The notes under the pieces are model-generated. The model made no database searches, had not been told where the DNA came from, and saw only the letters and a list, made by a program, of their open reading frames with translations. A program made the position numbers and the translations under genes. Source: Ceratobasidium sp. AG-K (taxonomy: Eukaryota > Basidiomycota > Agaricomycetes > Cantharellales > Ceratobasidiaceae). From it: 64,000 bases of DNA. Location of the stretch: NCBI GenBank assembly GCA_037039685.1, contig JAWNGF010000015.1, positions 573,001 through 637,000 of the forward strand, read 5' to 3'. Positions 10,330 through 20,207 of this stretch are shown here, in pieces. Positions within the stretch are counted from its first letter, which is position 1, and each line of letters begins with the position of its first letter.

Positions 10330-10633
10330 AACAATTGGTTTAAGAACTCAAGGAGCAGCCAAGCATCCTGATAGCCAGGGGATGCGCAGCCTTCTTGGCC
10401 CTAGAAGCCATTCTGGGCAGTGTCAAGAACCAGAGAAGCAAGGAGTGGGGGGACCACCACATTGATGACCCCTATGTATGGCAGTCCAGGTGGATCTGGG
10501 AGGAGAAGGAGCAGAGGGTGTGCCTGTGCAACCAGTGGGACGTGGTGTTGGATCAAGACCTGATGGATTGGATTGAGGGGAGGCATCAATGGGCTAAGGA
10601 GATCAAGTACAAGCTGCAGTGGTGGGACAACAG
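10330..10633 (+). pseudogene. ORF3 fragment of a gypsy element, plus strand
   Basis: The frame reads RGCAAFLALEAILGSV, KEWGDHHIDDPYVWQSRW, EEKEQRVCLCNQWD and IKYKLQWWDNS. It matches, residue by residue over most of its length, the minus-strand ORF3 of element 3 (18405-18809 joined to 10848-11215), but lies in the opposite orientation. It stops at the LTR edge at 10634. No gag or pol accompanies it, so it is an isolated relic. It is useful because it shows what element 3's ORF3 looked like before element 4 inserted. Confidence 0.7.
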
Positions 10634-10805
10634 TGTTGCAACCCAACATTATCATGGTTGCCAACTGTAACTGTATGTGCACAAGTCAAGACTTAGAGAC
10701 TTGGCACCCAAAGAACTGTGAACTATAGACTGTGAACGGCACTAAGACCTGAGGATTCAAGCAACTAGGAGATGAAGTCCATTGGAGGGGCCTTGGGTCA
10801 TGACA
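10634..10805 (-). repeat. LTR-E, short 3' LTR of element 3 (minus)
   Basis: On the minus strand it starts TGTCATGACCCAAGG right after a G-rich polypurine tract and ends GGGTTGCAACA, the same termini as LTR-A but only 172 bp long. It sits where the 3' LTR of element 3 should be. It is either an internally deleted LTR-A relative or a distinct short family. Confidence 0.6.
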
Positions 10806-10822
10806 TTACCCCCCCTTAGGAG
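10806..10822 (-). other. polypurine tract (element 3, minus)
   Basis: The minus strand reads CCTAAGGGGGGGTAA immediately before the LTR at 10805, matching the polypurine position in the other elements. Confidence 0.7.
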
Positions 10823-10847
10823 CCCATTTAGGGGACCTGAATGGCAA

Positions 10848-11215
10848 CTACCGTAATTTACAGTTTCCCACCATCTTTTCAAGAGCCTCCTTGTCCCCCT
10901 GGGACCAAGTCACTTCCTCCTCCTCTTCCACAACTATCAGGTTCTCCACTGAGTCCCCCACTTCCTCCTTCAACTCCATGGGCACCTCCTTGCTCCCCTC
11001 ATCCCATGTGGGTTGGTCCTTGACCCAAACCCTCTCTTCCTCCACCAGCCATTCTGTTGGCAACCCCTCCCTTTCTGCCCATTGGTCCAGGTTGGGACTG
11101 TTGTCCCACCACTGTGGCTGGTACTTGATCTCCTTGGCCCATTGGCCCCTGTCCTCCATCCAGTCCTTCCAATCCTTGTCCCATGCCATGTCCCATTCCC
11201 ACTTGTTGCGCAAAC
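10848..11215 (-). pseudogene. ORF3 C-terminal half of element 3 (minus)
   Basis: The frame reads RNKWEWDMAWDKDWKDWMED, RGQWAKEIKYQPQWWDNS and a Glu-rich end finishing VGNCKLR. It is the continuation of the ORF3 start at 18405-18809: the two halves were separated when element 4 (11216-18404) inserted. The uninterrupted relic at 10330-10633 covers the junction. The protein is Trp- and Glu-rich with no domain I recognise. Confidence 0.75.
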
Positions 11216-11664
11216 TGTTGTAAGCTTCTTCTTGATGTCTATGAGAAAAGCTGCAATGGAGAGTGGACGGCACTAGGACCTAAGTGACCTCTTGAACCGC
11301 AACACACTTAAGTATCTGTAGGCTCTTGAGGGTAGGGGTGGTTCAAAGTGTCACTCAAAAGGGATGTTTGACAAGACAAAACAAGCTGGGGTTACCAGGC
11401 TTGTTGGTCCTCTATATATATTCAAGACGTGGCCGAGTCATACAAAGCGTAGCCACATGAGTCAAAGCAGTCAACCAGTCAGGAGTGTCCATGTGAGTCA
11501 TGCTGTATAAACAGACATGACTTGTACAAAGCACAGCCGCATTACACAATGTAACGGAATAACCACAAGAAGGTGGCAACGCAGCAAACAGGAATGTAAC
11601 ACAAAGAAAGAGACAGGTGGGCGAGACAGCAGGTGAGTCCAATGGAGTGAGCTGGCTCACGACA
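11216..11664 (-). repeat. LTR-B, 3' LTR of element 4
   Basis: 449 bp. On the plus strand it reads TGTTGTAAGC...GCTCACGACA. A minus-strand TATA (TATATATAGAGG) is present. It pairs with 17956-18404. Confidence 0.95.
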
Positions 11665-11690
11665 TTACTCCCCCTTAAGAGTCCGTTTTG
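11665..11690 (-). other. polypurine tract (element 4)
   Basis: The minus strand reads CTCTTAAGGGGGAGTAA up to the LTR edge at 11664. Confidence 0.75.
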
Positions 11691-11702
11691 GGGACTTGAA
11701 TG

Positions 11703-12535
11703 GACTTACTGTACTGCACAGTCCTTTCCCTTCTGCAGCATGTACTCTTCCAACCCCTCCTCATCATCCAAGGTCAGGTCGATGGGATTGAAGACGGTGT
11801 TCCCCGGCTTGTCTGAGAACTTCTCCCATTCCTCCCAAGTCTCCTCCTTTGACCAGTCCGCCTTGGACCAGTCCAAAACCCACTTCTGGGCCTCCACAAA
11901 CTCCTCATCCCATTGTCGCATGTCAGGCTCTGCCTCCTTCCATGCCGACACGTTGGTTTCCTCCTTCCTCCACCAGTAAGGTTCCCATTTGATCTTCTCC
12001 TTCTGGTATCGGCCCCTCTCCATCCTCCAGTTGCTCAGGTCCTTCTTGTAGTTGGCGTCCCAAGCGTTGTTCCACCTAGGTCGGAGTGTGGGTGGTCTTC
12101 CGTCATACCCCAGTACCCATTCGCTTGAGTATGCTCCTTCTTGCCCCCATTCAACGACTCCGAGCATGTGGGTGGACAGGAGAACGACCTCCAAGAACTG
12201 GAACGCGGCGCATCCTCGACAGACAAAGATGTCTTTGTGTAGGAGTTGAATGCGTGTTGGCCATTTCTTTCCAACCCACTGGAATTCTCCAGGTCTGAGT
12301 GTAGGATGTCGTCCAATGCCCTGAAGTGCATTCTGCCTGAGCTTTGTTGCGACCTCTTGAAGACATAGAGGGTGGCCCCACTGTCGAGGACCCTTGCTGT
12401 GGCAAAGGCCAGTCCTTCGAGGACACGGACAAGGTTGTTGGAGATTGCGGCATGGGTAACGGCAGGTATTGTGGAGAGCAAAAAATATTTAGAGCGTGGA
12501 GTGTGTAGAGCGAGTTGGATAATGAGCAAGTTTTG
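11703..12535 (-). pseudogene. accessory ORF3 of element 4
   Basis: The minus strand starts near LSTIPAVTHAAISNNLV and continues VLDSGATLYVFKRSQQ. After one frameshift near 12330 it reads PGEFQWVGKKWPTR, VCRGCAAFQFLEVVLLS, WNNAWDANYKKDLSNW and IKWEPYWWRKEE. It ends in an acidic tail (IDLTLDDEEGLEEY) and KGKDCAVQ. It aligns with element 3 ORF3 (GEFEWV, ARGCAAFSAQEAILG, IKYQPQWWD). The conserved core RGCAAF...E and the W-rich C-terminus are the best family markers. It lies between pol and the polypurine tract, as in the other elements. Function unknown. Confidence 0.7.
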
Positions 12536-12615
12536 CAGATGTCACTACCAACTGCGCCCCCTCTGCCTTTTATCTTTCCTGGAATGTAGTTAGATGGCGT
12601 GGGAGCTTTGGGGTG

Positions 12616-13500
12616 TCAACGTAGAAAGTCCTTGATGATCTTGGATAGATGTCCAAAATCTTCTGCCTTCTGTTCTGTGTCTTCCTTGTCTCCATATCCC
12701 TTCCATCTGACCCTGTAAAAAAGACCATCCTTTGTCTCCTTCCAGTCCAAAATCCTTTCTACTTTGTATTCTTCTTCTCCTTCTTCAGTAATGATTGGCA
12801 GCGGTTGGGGTTGGTTTTGCTTGAACTCTGTGTCTTCTATGTAAGGGCTGAGCAAGTCAATGTGGAAAACAGGGTACACCCTCATTGTTGCTGGCAGAGT
12901 GAGCTCATAAGCATGTGATCCTATCTTTTGCTTCACAACAAATGGTCCGTGCTTCTTGTTATCCAGTTTCTTGGAGGGTCTTTTTGTTTGGATGTTTCTT
13001 CCCAACAGCCACACTAGATCTCCTTCCTGGTACTTGTTTTTTGGTTCTTCCTCCGGGAGCCTTTGGTTTTCCATTGATGCAATTGCTTCATTGTGGATGC
13101 TACGCCATTTTTCTGTAATGGTGTTTGCTTCAGGAACCGTTGTTTCTTCTGATGAGATGTTCCACAGTGGTTCCCTGCCGTAGACTATTGCAAAAGGGGA
13201 ACTACCCATTACACAGTGCTTCTGCAAATTATAACTCAATTCTGCAATTGGTAACAAGTCTGCCCAATCATCTTGTCGGTAGTTGACAAAGGCTTGTAGC
13301 CAGCCTTCCATCCATTGGTTGATTCTCTCCGTCACTCCATTTGTCTGGGGGTGGTAGGCAGTGCTGAAACTTGGGCTAGTTCCAATTCTCTCGTAAATGG
13401 CCTTCATAAGTTTAGAATTGAAAGTAGTTCCTCGGTCAGAGATTGTGCTTTTTGGAAAGCCGTGTAGTTTCCAAACATTTGTGACAAAAAGATTTGGCTA
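12616..13500 (-). pseudogene. integrase C-terminus and chromodomain (element 4)
   Basis: A 263-codon frame (12616-13407) with AYHPQTNGVTERINQWME (integrase Glu), DDWADLLPIAELSYN, GDLVWLLGRNI, KKHGPFVVKQKIG and the chromodomain YKVERILDWKETKDG, RVRWKGYGDKEDTEQ. Just upstream, after a stop at about 13500, lies the ISDRGTTFNS block with the second catalytic Asp. Confidence 0.9.
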
Positions 13501-14076
13501 CTTGCTTGCCGTGTGAGATTCCTTGCAGGGTATGAAATGCGCCATTCTTGAGAACCAGTCCACCACTACCATGATGCTGTCTGATCCTCTGGACTTTGGC
13601 AATTGTACTACAAAGTTGAATGCTGTGTCTTCCCAGGGACCCTTTGGAATTTCCAGAGGTTTGATTAGTACTATTGACTTTGATCCCCTTGTTTGTTGGC
13701 AGGTCTCGCAGGATTCCATGTATCTGTTTACGCTCTGCTTCATCCCTGGCCAGAAGTATCTTCTTGCTATTAGTTCCAATGTCCTGGCTTGTCCCTGATG
13801 CCCTGCAATCCTTGAGTGGTGGTGTAGTCGCATGATGGACAGTCTGGCTTCCTTATCTTCCGGGACGTAAATTTTCCCTTTGTACCATATTAGTCCCTCC
13901 TTGAAGTCGTAATCTTTTGCGCTATGTTGCAAGGTTCTTGGTAACATTTCCCTTGATTTGCAGATTTCCTTGATTTTTGCCAGTCCTTCATCAGTTTCTT
14001 GTGCTTCCTTGATAGTTGCCATAATGTCTGTGTTCATCTGCCCCATAAATCCTTTAAATTTTTCAGCAGAAATCAT
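13498..14076 (-). pseudogene. integrase N-terminal half (element 4)
   Basis: The frame reads EQVMISAEKFKGF, LHHHSRIAGHQGQARTLE (HH of the zinc finger), CETCQQ, then DTAFNFVVQLPKS. The first catalytic Asp of the DDE triad (DFIVKLP in elements 1 and 3) is Asn here (AAC read on the minus strand near 13613). It ends at a stop after ESHTASK. Integrase joins element DNA to the host chromosome; this copy should be inactive. Confidence 0.88.
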
Positions 14077-14560
14077 AACTTGTTCCGGTGTGGGAATATC
14101 CTCGTGGTCAGATCATCTTGACAACAGGTCCGGTTTAGACAAAAGGATTCCAGGACGGTATATGATATCAAAGTTGTAGGAAGCCAGTAGTTGATGCCAT
14201 CTTGCGTGTCGACGGTTGAACATTCTTGCTTCCTTCCAGAACTGTAGATTCCTGTGATTGGTCTAGATGGTGATTGGATCCTTTGTTCCCTCAAGGTATA
14301 ACCTCCAATGTGTCAATGATTCTATGATCGCCATAAGTTCCTTGTCATGGACATTGTAGTTGAGCTGGGCCTCATTGAAGGATTTCAACAGGAATGCTAT
14401 AGGGTGTAGGTAGCCATCGTCTTGCCTTTGAGACAGAATTGCCCCCATTGCTACTCTGCTTGCATCCGTTTCCAGGAAAAAAGGTTTCTCAGGGTCAGGA
14501 TGGCGTAGTGTGGGCTCCTTGCTAATTTCTGCTTTCAGGGCATCGAAGGCCTCCTATTGA
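14077..14560 (-). pseudogene. RNase H domain (element 4)
   Basis: Minus-strand blocks are FFLETDASRVAMGAILSQ, GYLHPIAFLLKSF, DKELMAIIESLTHWR, YLEGTKDPITI followed by a stop, then NFDIIYRPG and a stop before SDHEDI. ETDAS is intact. A TAG after WKWEKDQ separates it from RT (homologues continue EAFD). Confidence 0.85.
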
Positions 14561-15300
14561 TCCTTTTCCCATTTCCATTTGTTATCCTTTCTTGTCAGGG
14601 TTGTCAAGGGTTTTGCTAAATGGCTAAAGTTTGGTACAAATCTTTGGTAGAAGTTTGCGAATCCTAGGAACGCCTGAACCTGCTTGACCGTTTTTGGTTC
14701 CTTCCATTCCTTTATTGCCTTGACCTTCTCTTCCTCCATTGAGACACCAGAATCACTGATTCCAAGTCTGGTATATGTAAGTTTGGTGACAAAGAATTCG
14801 CATTTCAGGAGTTTTGCAAATAGGTTTTCATCCAGTAAGATCTTCAGCACCTTCCTGACATCTATAGTATGTTGGCTTCTGTCTTTAGAGAAGACTAGGA
14901 TGTTGTCAATGTATACTATGACACATACATCAATAAGGTTGTGGAAGATGTGGTTCATGTATCTTTGGAATATGGCAGGTGCATTTTTTAGTCCAAATGG
15001 CATGACAATGTATTTGAATAGGCCTTCCTTGGTTCTGAAGGCTGTCTTCCATTTGTCCCCTTCCCTAATTCTGATATTGTTGAAACCCATGTGCAGATCG
15101 ATTTTGGAGAAAATTTTTGCATCCTTGATTTTATCCAGAAGATCTTCCATTAAGGGCATTGGAAACCTGTCGTCCTTTGTAATGGTGTTCACTCCTCTGA
15201 GGTCTTGAACAAGCCATAATTGTCATACTGCTTCTGGATTCTTTGGATTGATAGGTTTTTTGACAAAGAAACAAGGTGATGCAATGGGGGATTTGCTGGG
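14554..15300 (-). pseudogene. reverse transcriptase (element 4)
   Basis: The frame includes LVQDLRGVNTITKDD, KIDLHMGFNNIRI, FGLKNAPAIFQRYM and VIVYIDNILVFSKDR. The YIDD box is YIDN (AAC from minus-strand 14904-14902), the same change as in element 1. LGFANFYQRF precedes RNase H. Stops near 15222 and 15300 split the N-terminal part (IRPSKSPIA region). Confidence 0.9.
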
Positions 15301-15948
15301 TCAAATTTTCCCGGTGGCGATTTCCTCATCCAGGTATTCCCTTAGTGCAATTGATTTGGCTGGTGAGAGAGGGATAGGTCTGGCTGGTTTTGGAAGTTCA
15401 GCCCCTTCCTTGAAATCGATAGCGCAGTCGTATGGGCAATGGTCCAGAATTCTCTTGAACTTTTCCTTGCTGAACACATCAGCAAATTCTTTGAATTCTT
15501 CTGGTAGGTTGTCTATTGAGGCTGTTCTTGCCTGTATGGGTTCAGGTCGCCATGATATGTGCTTCGTTTTCCAGTGAATATCAGGGTTTGCTTCTTCTAA
15601 CCATTCAAGTCCTAAAATGAGCTTGGTTTCTCCAGTAGGCATAGCAAAAAAGATTTGTTTGAAGGTTTTTCCTTCTACGTCCAGTACAAGCTTGGCTTTG
15701 AAGTGTATTTGGTGTGAGAGTTCTTTTCCCTGGATGCCAATTACTTTTCGTGGAGAGGGAAGCTCAATGAGAGGAATGTTGTTGGAGCGGGCCCAAGAGA
15801 TGTCCATAAAGTTCTTAGAAGCTCCTGAATCAATGAGAGTAGGGACTGGTTCTGTGATTCTGGCGATGCTTGTGTAAACAATGGTTGATTCGTTTGTTGC
15901 TCTAAAGTACATTGTTTCCATTGCCAGTTCTTTGGTCTCTCCACACAC
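15301..15948 (-). pseudogene. aspartic protease and RT N-terminus (element 4)
   Basis: The 215-codon frame shows NESTIVYTSIARI, VPTLIDSGASKNFMDI (intact DSGA active site), MPTGETKLILGLEWL and then the RT-proximal DCAIDFKEGAELPKPARP with PLSPAKSIALREYLDEE. It ends at a stop in ATGKI. This is the best preserved protease active site in the window apart from that of element 6. Confidence 0.88.
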
Positions 15949-15950
15949 AG

Positions 15951-17933
15951 TTAGAGGGAGACCCCTTCTTTTCCCAAATCTTCTATTATTGTAGCTTCTC
16001 TTCCCTTTATGCTGGGCTCAGTTGTTATCCACTCCTTGGACAAGCATTTGAGCAAACAGTGACCTTCTTGACTGCACTTCAGACATCGGTTTGATGCTAT
16101 TCTTGCCTTGTATACTTCGTCTGGAAGTTGCTTTGTAGAGGTTTGCCCAGTAATGGTTGATTGGGGTGTTTTCTTCCTGGTGGATGCCTTGATCTGTTGC
16201 AATTTCTGGTTGATGGAGATCGCAAGGGTGATCCATTGGTTAAGGTTAAGGTGCCTTTCAGTTCCATCCTTGTTGATAAGGGAAAGTTCAAATTGTGCCA
16301 ATTCTGTTTTGATTTCTGGCTTGAGTCCTTCCTTGAATTGGTTGATAAGGGCTTCTTCCCCCCAATTCACATCCATCATGTGAAATCGGAATTCTGTCGC
16401 ATAGTTTGCTACTGAATTGATTTGTTTACTTTTTTGGCTATTGGCCTCTGCCTTGGCCTTCTTGTTTGGGTTGCTAAATTGCTCCATGAAGTGCGATTTG
16501 AATGTTTCCCATGACGTGAGGTTTGGGTCGGGTACTCCATTGTTCATGGATCGGAGCAGCACTTGTGCCCAATGTGTGGCGGATCAGTTATCTGATTTGA
16601 AATTGGCTAGTGCTTCTCTAATCCGTTCTTGTCCCAAACTGTATTGGTTGCCCAATCTGACAAAGTAGCTCTCCATTTGGGTGATGAACATTTCCGCTCC
16701 TTCTCCTTTCTTCCTGTCAAAAGCTTCTGGTCTAGTTACTTTTGGATGCCTGTTTTCCCTTCTGTTGTCAGGGTTTTCAGAAAGCTGACGTAGCCTTTGT
16801 TCCAATTTGTCAAGCCTGGTAGATTCTGCTTTGGGGTGGGGAGGTGATATAGCATGTAGGGATGCTTCATCCATTTGTTTGCACATGTTGTTGATTGTCT
16901 CTTGCATGGTGTTAATTTGTCCGATTGCAATCCTTCCTTCTTCCCTTAGTCCTTCTAGTCCTTGGGTGATGGCCTCATTCCAGGCTAACTGTGCCTGCCT
17001 TGTGGTGTTGAGATCTTCCTGTACATTGTTTACCAGTCCTTGTGTGTTTGTGACTTTGTTTCTTAGGCGGATTACGTCCTGCCCGACCAGGAAGCTGTTA
17101 TGTTCACTGTTTCGTGCAGCAGTGAGGATATTTGTCAGGGTTCCTTGTAGATTGTTGAGGGAATTGTTGAAGATTTGTTGGTTGTTAGCCAACACTTGAG
17201 TAGATTGTTCTAACCCATTGAGTCTTCTATCAATTGTTATCCTCATTCCATTGATAATCCTTAAGAGTGCGTTGTGTCTTCCAAGGTGAAGATTGTTGAG
17301 CTTGTCAAGGTTGCTAATCACAGTCCTACTGCTGGAGCTAGAACTTGAGCTGGGAATCCCAGGGACGTCTTGGCCTTCAGTTGCTGTTGGTTGCTGGGAA
17401 TACCCTTGCGGTACATATGGCGGTGCTGGGTTGACTGGTGTCCCGGCCTGAGAGTTTATTGGGACTGGCCCAGCGTTGGTGATAGTTCCCGCAATCTGAG
17501 GTATTTCAGGAGCATGGGAAATACGTAGTGTGGGAGGGGGTCTGATAGGAACGAGGGATACGCCCCTGTGAGCTTCAGGTTGAGGAGAAAAATACTGCCT
17601 TCTGGGTCCCATAGGCCATAGTGGACATGATGGACCTGGAGTTGCATTCAAGATAGGGATTTGAATTGTGACCGCTGTGGGGTTGTTGGTAATATCCCCT
17701 GGTTCTCTAGTGACCATGGTAGGTTCTTCTTGTATGACTGAAACGTTCTCAGCGTTGAATGTTCCAGGCATAGAGGCTTGGCTTTGTGGGCGAGACCTTG
17801 CTGGTCCTCCGGCCCGCGCTTGTGCAATATCCTGCTTGTTGAGGGAACTTGTAGGTCTTGAAGCCCTACTTGGTCCTCTCCTTGTTGAGAGTGGTGTTGC
17901 GAGGCGTGACCCCGCATCCTCCTGTATGGACAT
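15951..17933 (-). pseudogene. gag of element 4
   Basis: From ATG at 17933 the frame runs 449 codons to a TGA (16586-16584) in KSDN*SATHWAQ and then continues to 15951. Features in order: a basic Ser/Pro-rich N-terminus (TRRGPSRASRPTSSL), an Ala/Gln-rich coiled-coil-like middle (VLANNQQIFNNSLNNLQG), the retrotransposon gag domain (EGAEMFITQMESYFVRLG, TSWETFKSHFMEQFSNPN, NQFKEGLKPEIKTELAQ) and one CCHC knuckle (CLKCSQEGHCLLKC). The homologous element 6 reads SDNRSATHWAQ, so the TGA replaces Arg. The ATG is only 22 nt from the LTR edge, so the primer-binding site occupies nearly the whole leader. Confidence 0.9.
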
Positions 17934-17941
17934 GATAGTTA

Positions 17942-17953
17942 AGCTTGTTTTGT
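17942..17953 (-). other. self-complementary primer-binding site (element 4)
   Basis: Two nt inside the 5' LTR the minus strand reads ACAAAACAAGCT. This 12-mer is the exact complement of AGCTTGTTTTGT in the same LTR's sense strand (18127-18116), which lies about 33 nt downstream of the TATA box (18153-18160). It fits the self-priming scheme known for Tf1/sushi elements. Confidence 0.65.
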
Positions 17954-17955
17954 AA

Positions 17956-18404
17956 TGTTGTAAGCTTCTTCTTGATGTCTATGAGAAAAGCTGCAATGGA
18001 GAGTGGACGGCACTAAGACCTAAGTGACCTCTTGAACCGCAACACACTTAAGCGTCTGTAGGCTCTTGAGGGTAGGGGTGGTTCAAAGTGTCACTCAAAA
18101 GGGATGTTTGACAAGACAAAACAAGCTGGGGTTACCAGGCTTGTTGGTCCTCTATATATATTCAAGACGTGGCCGAGTGATACAAAGCGTAGCCACATGA
18201 GTCAAAGCAGTCAACCAGTCAGGAGTGTCCATGTGAGTCATGCTGTATAAACAGACATGACTCGTACAAAGCACAGCCACGTTACGCAATGTAACAGAAT
18301 AACCACAAGAAGGTGGCAATGCTGCAAACAGGAATGTAACACAAAGAAAGAGACAGGCAGGCAAGACAGCAGGCAAGTCCAATGGAGTGAGCTGGCCCAT
18401 GACA
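17956..18404 (-). repeat. LTR-B, 5' LTR of element 4
   Basis: 449 bp with the same ends as 11216-11664. It contains the minus-strand TATA box and the predicted RNA 5' end. Flank CAAAT at 18405-18409 matches CAAAC at 11211-11215. Confidence 0.95.
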
Positions 18405-18809
18405 CAAATGTGTCCTCCCCTCCTTCTCCTCCCAGTTCCATTTGGACTGCCACACATGGGGGTCGTTGATGTGATGGTCCCCCCACTCTTTGCTTGTTCT
18501 GTTCTTGACACTGCCTAATATTGCCTCCTGTGCTGAGAATGCTGCGCACCCCCTGGCTATCAGGATGCTTGGCCTCTCCCTGAGTTGTTGTTTTGTAGGC
18601 GGCTTGTGTCTGACCCACTCAAACTCTCCTGCTATCGCCAGGTGAAGCATGTTGCTCCCTGGGTAGTATTGGCATTGTCCAGCATGCCACATCTGCTGAG
18701 GGACATGGTATAAGACTACGCCCAAGTCAAGGCATTTGGCAATTTTGCAGGCCATGCCTGTGGCCCATGGGAGGTTACTGATGGTGACTGAACGGTGAGT
18801 GGCAGGCAT
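18405..18809 (-). pseudogene. ORF3 N-terminal half of element 3 (minus)
   Basis: The frame begins MPATHRSVTISNLPWATG and continues CLDLGVVLYHVPQQ, IAGEFEWVRHKPP, LIARGCAAFSAQEAILGS and KEWGDHHINDPHVWQ. It runs to the target-site duplication at 18405, where element 4 interrupts it; the rest is at 10848-11215. It overlaps the end of pol (18775-18809) in another frame, as ORF3 does in element 1. Confidence 0.75.
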
Positions 18810-19353
18810 GCTTGCACAGTTTTTTGAGGTTGGTGGGTTGGTGTAAGAGTGGCTTTAGAGCAATGTAAGGCTGGTGAAAGCTGTTTGAGTTGAGGTTTGC
18901 CGCTCTTCCCCTGGCCTTTTTAACTGGCTGTTGTTTGAAATTCCAGGGTACAGATGCCTGTTTGAAATTCCAGGGTACAGATGCTGAAGGTTTTGCTTTG
19001 AGGAATCTTCTCATGATGGGTAGTAGTTCTGCAATCTTTTCCACTCTTTCCTCAGTATCTTTGCTTGGTGGATATCCCTTCCATTGGATTATGTATTTGA
19101 GGCCTTCCTTTGTTTCCTTCCAGTCTACAATCTTCTCAACTTCATAAACTTCTTCATCTTCTTCTGTTTCTATGGGAGGTGGTTGCATTTGGTTCCTGTT
19201 GAACTCCTTGTCTTCCTTGTATTTCCATAACTGATCAATATGGAAGACATTATGTTTCTTGTTGGATTTGGGAAGTTCAATTTTGTATGCATGGGAAGAG
19301 ATTGCCTTTGCGACCTTGAAGGGACCTAATTTCTTGTTGTCAAGTTTCTTCAT
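18775..19353 (-). pseudogene. integrase C-terminus and chromodomain (element 3)
   Basis: The frame reads MKKLDNKKLGPFKVAKAIS, NVFHIDQLWKY and the chromodomain YEVEKIVDWKETKEG, YIIQWKGYPPSKDTEERV. After it comes SASVPWNFKQ twice in a row, from a perfect-looking 27-bp tandem duplication (18932-18985). It ends CHSPFSHHQ, overlapping ORF3. Confidence 0.88.
18932..18985 (-). repeat. 27-bp tandem duplication in element 3 pol tail
   Basis: TGTTTGAAATTCCAGG... occurs at 18932 and again at 18959. The 27-bp length keeps the frame and doubles the peptide ASVPWNFKQ. Confidence 0.85.
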
Positions 19354-20207
19354 TGGTCACTTTGTCTTGAAATTTGTGCTTAGTACCCAAACAAGGTCGC
19401 CTGGCTCATATTTTTCCCTGGGTTCTTTTGCCTGATCTTCATGGAATTGCATTGCCACTGGTGCTTCTTTCCTTGCTTCTTCCATTTGCTCTTGTAGGTT
19501 TCTAGCCGAAGGGTTCTGAACATTGACATCCACTATATTCCATCTAGGGTGGAATCCATAGTTAATTTCAAAGGGAGTCTAGCCTGTGGTTCTGTTGACA
19601 TGATTGTGGTAGCAGAATTCTGCAATAGGTAGCCATTGCGCCCAGTTATCCTGTCTGTAGTTGATGAATGACCTCAGAAAACCTTAAAGCCACTGATTAA
19701 CTTGTTCTGACTGCCCATCAGTGTGAGGGTGGAATGCTGTACTGAAGGAAGGGTTGATTCCGAGTTTTTCATAAAGGGAACATAGGAAGTGACTGTTGAA
19801 TGTGGTTCCTCTGCCAGAGATTGTTTGCTTGGGTAAATCATGAAGCTTCCAAACATTTGACAGAAAGAGATCTGCAACTCCTTCTGCTGTTGTTGCTTCC
19901 TTGCAAGGGATGAAATGCGCCATTTTGCTGTGTCGATCTACCACTACCAGGATACTGTCCCATCCAGCTGAGTTGGGTAGCTTGACAATGAAGTCATAGC
20001 TGATATCTTCCCAAGGATGTGTTGCTATAGGTAATGGTTTTGCTGGTACCAAATGTATGTGCCCCTTGCTTCTTTGACATGTTTTGCAGGAGTCCACATA
20101 TCTGTTTACTGTTGCTTTCATTCCTGGCCAGTAGCATTGCCTTGAGAGCAGTTCTAGGGTTCTTGCTTGCCCCTGGTGACCAGCAGTTGGTGAATCATGA
20201 TGTTGTC
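19354..20207 (-). pseudogene. integrase core (element 3)
   Basis: Minus-strand blocks are HHDSPTAGHQGQARTLE, YWPGMKATVNRYVDSCKTC (zinc finger), DISYDFIVKLPNS (first Asp), TISGRGTTFNS and HPHTDGQSEQVNQWL. The second catalytic Asp (SDRG in elements 1, 4 and 7) is Gly, near 19813. Stops follow (NQWL*; RTTG*TPF; FKTK*PMKK). The N-terminal end is cut by LTR-D at 20208-20623 and continues at 20624-20873. Confidence 0.88.

Larger units (their letters stand above)
11216..18404 (-). mobile_element. complete Ty3/gypsy element 4 (minus), inserted in ORF3 of element 3
   Basis: This 7.19-kb element is bounded by two 449-bp LTRs (11216-11664 and 17956-18404) and flanked by CAAAC / CAAAT, a 5-bp target duplication with one change. 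Minus-strand order is 5' LTR, primer-binding site, gag, protease, RT, RNase H, integrase/chromodomain, ORF3, polypurine tract, 3' LTR. By eye the LTRs differ at about 18 sites, mostly transitions. Stops and frameshifts show it is no longer active, though all parts are present. Confidence 0.95.

Noticed and set aside
10841..11276. Plus-strand Ser/Pro-rich ORFs (60-110 codons)
   Set aside because: They mirror the Trp/Glu-rich minus-strand ORF3, which has homologues.
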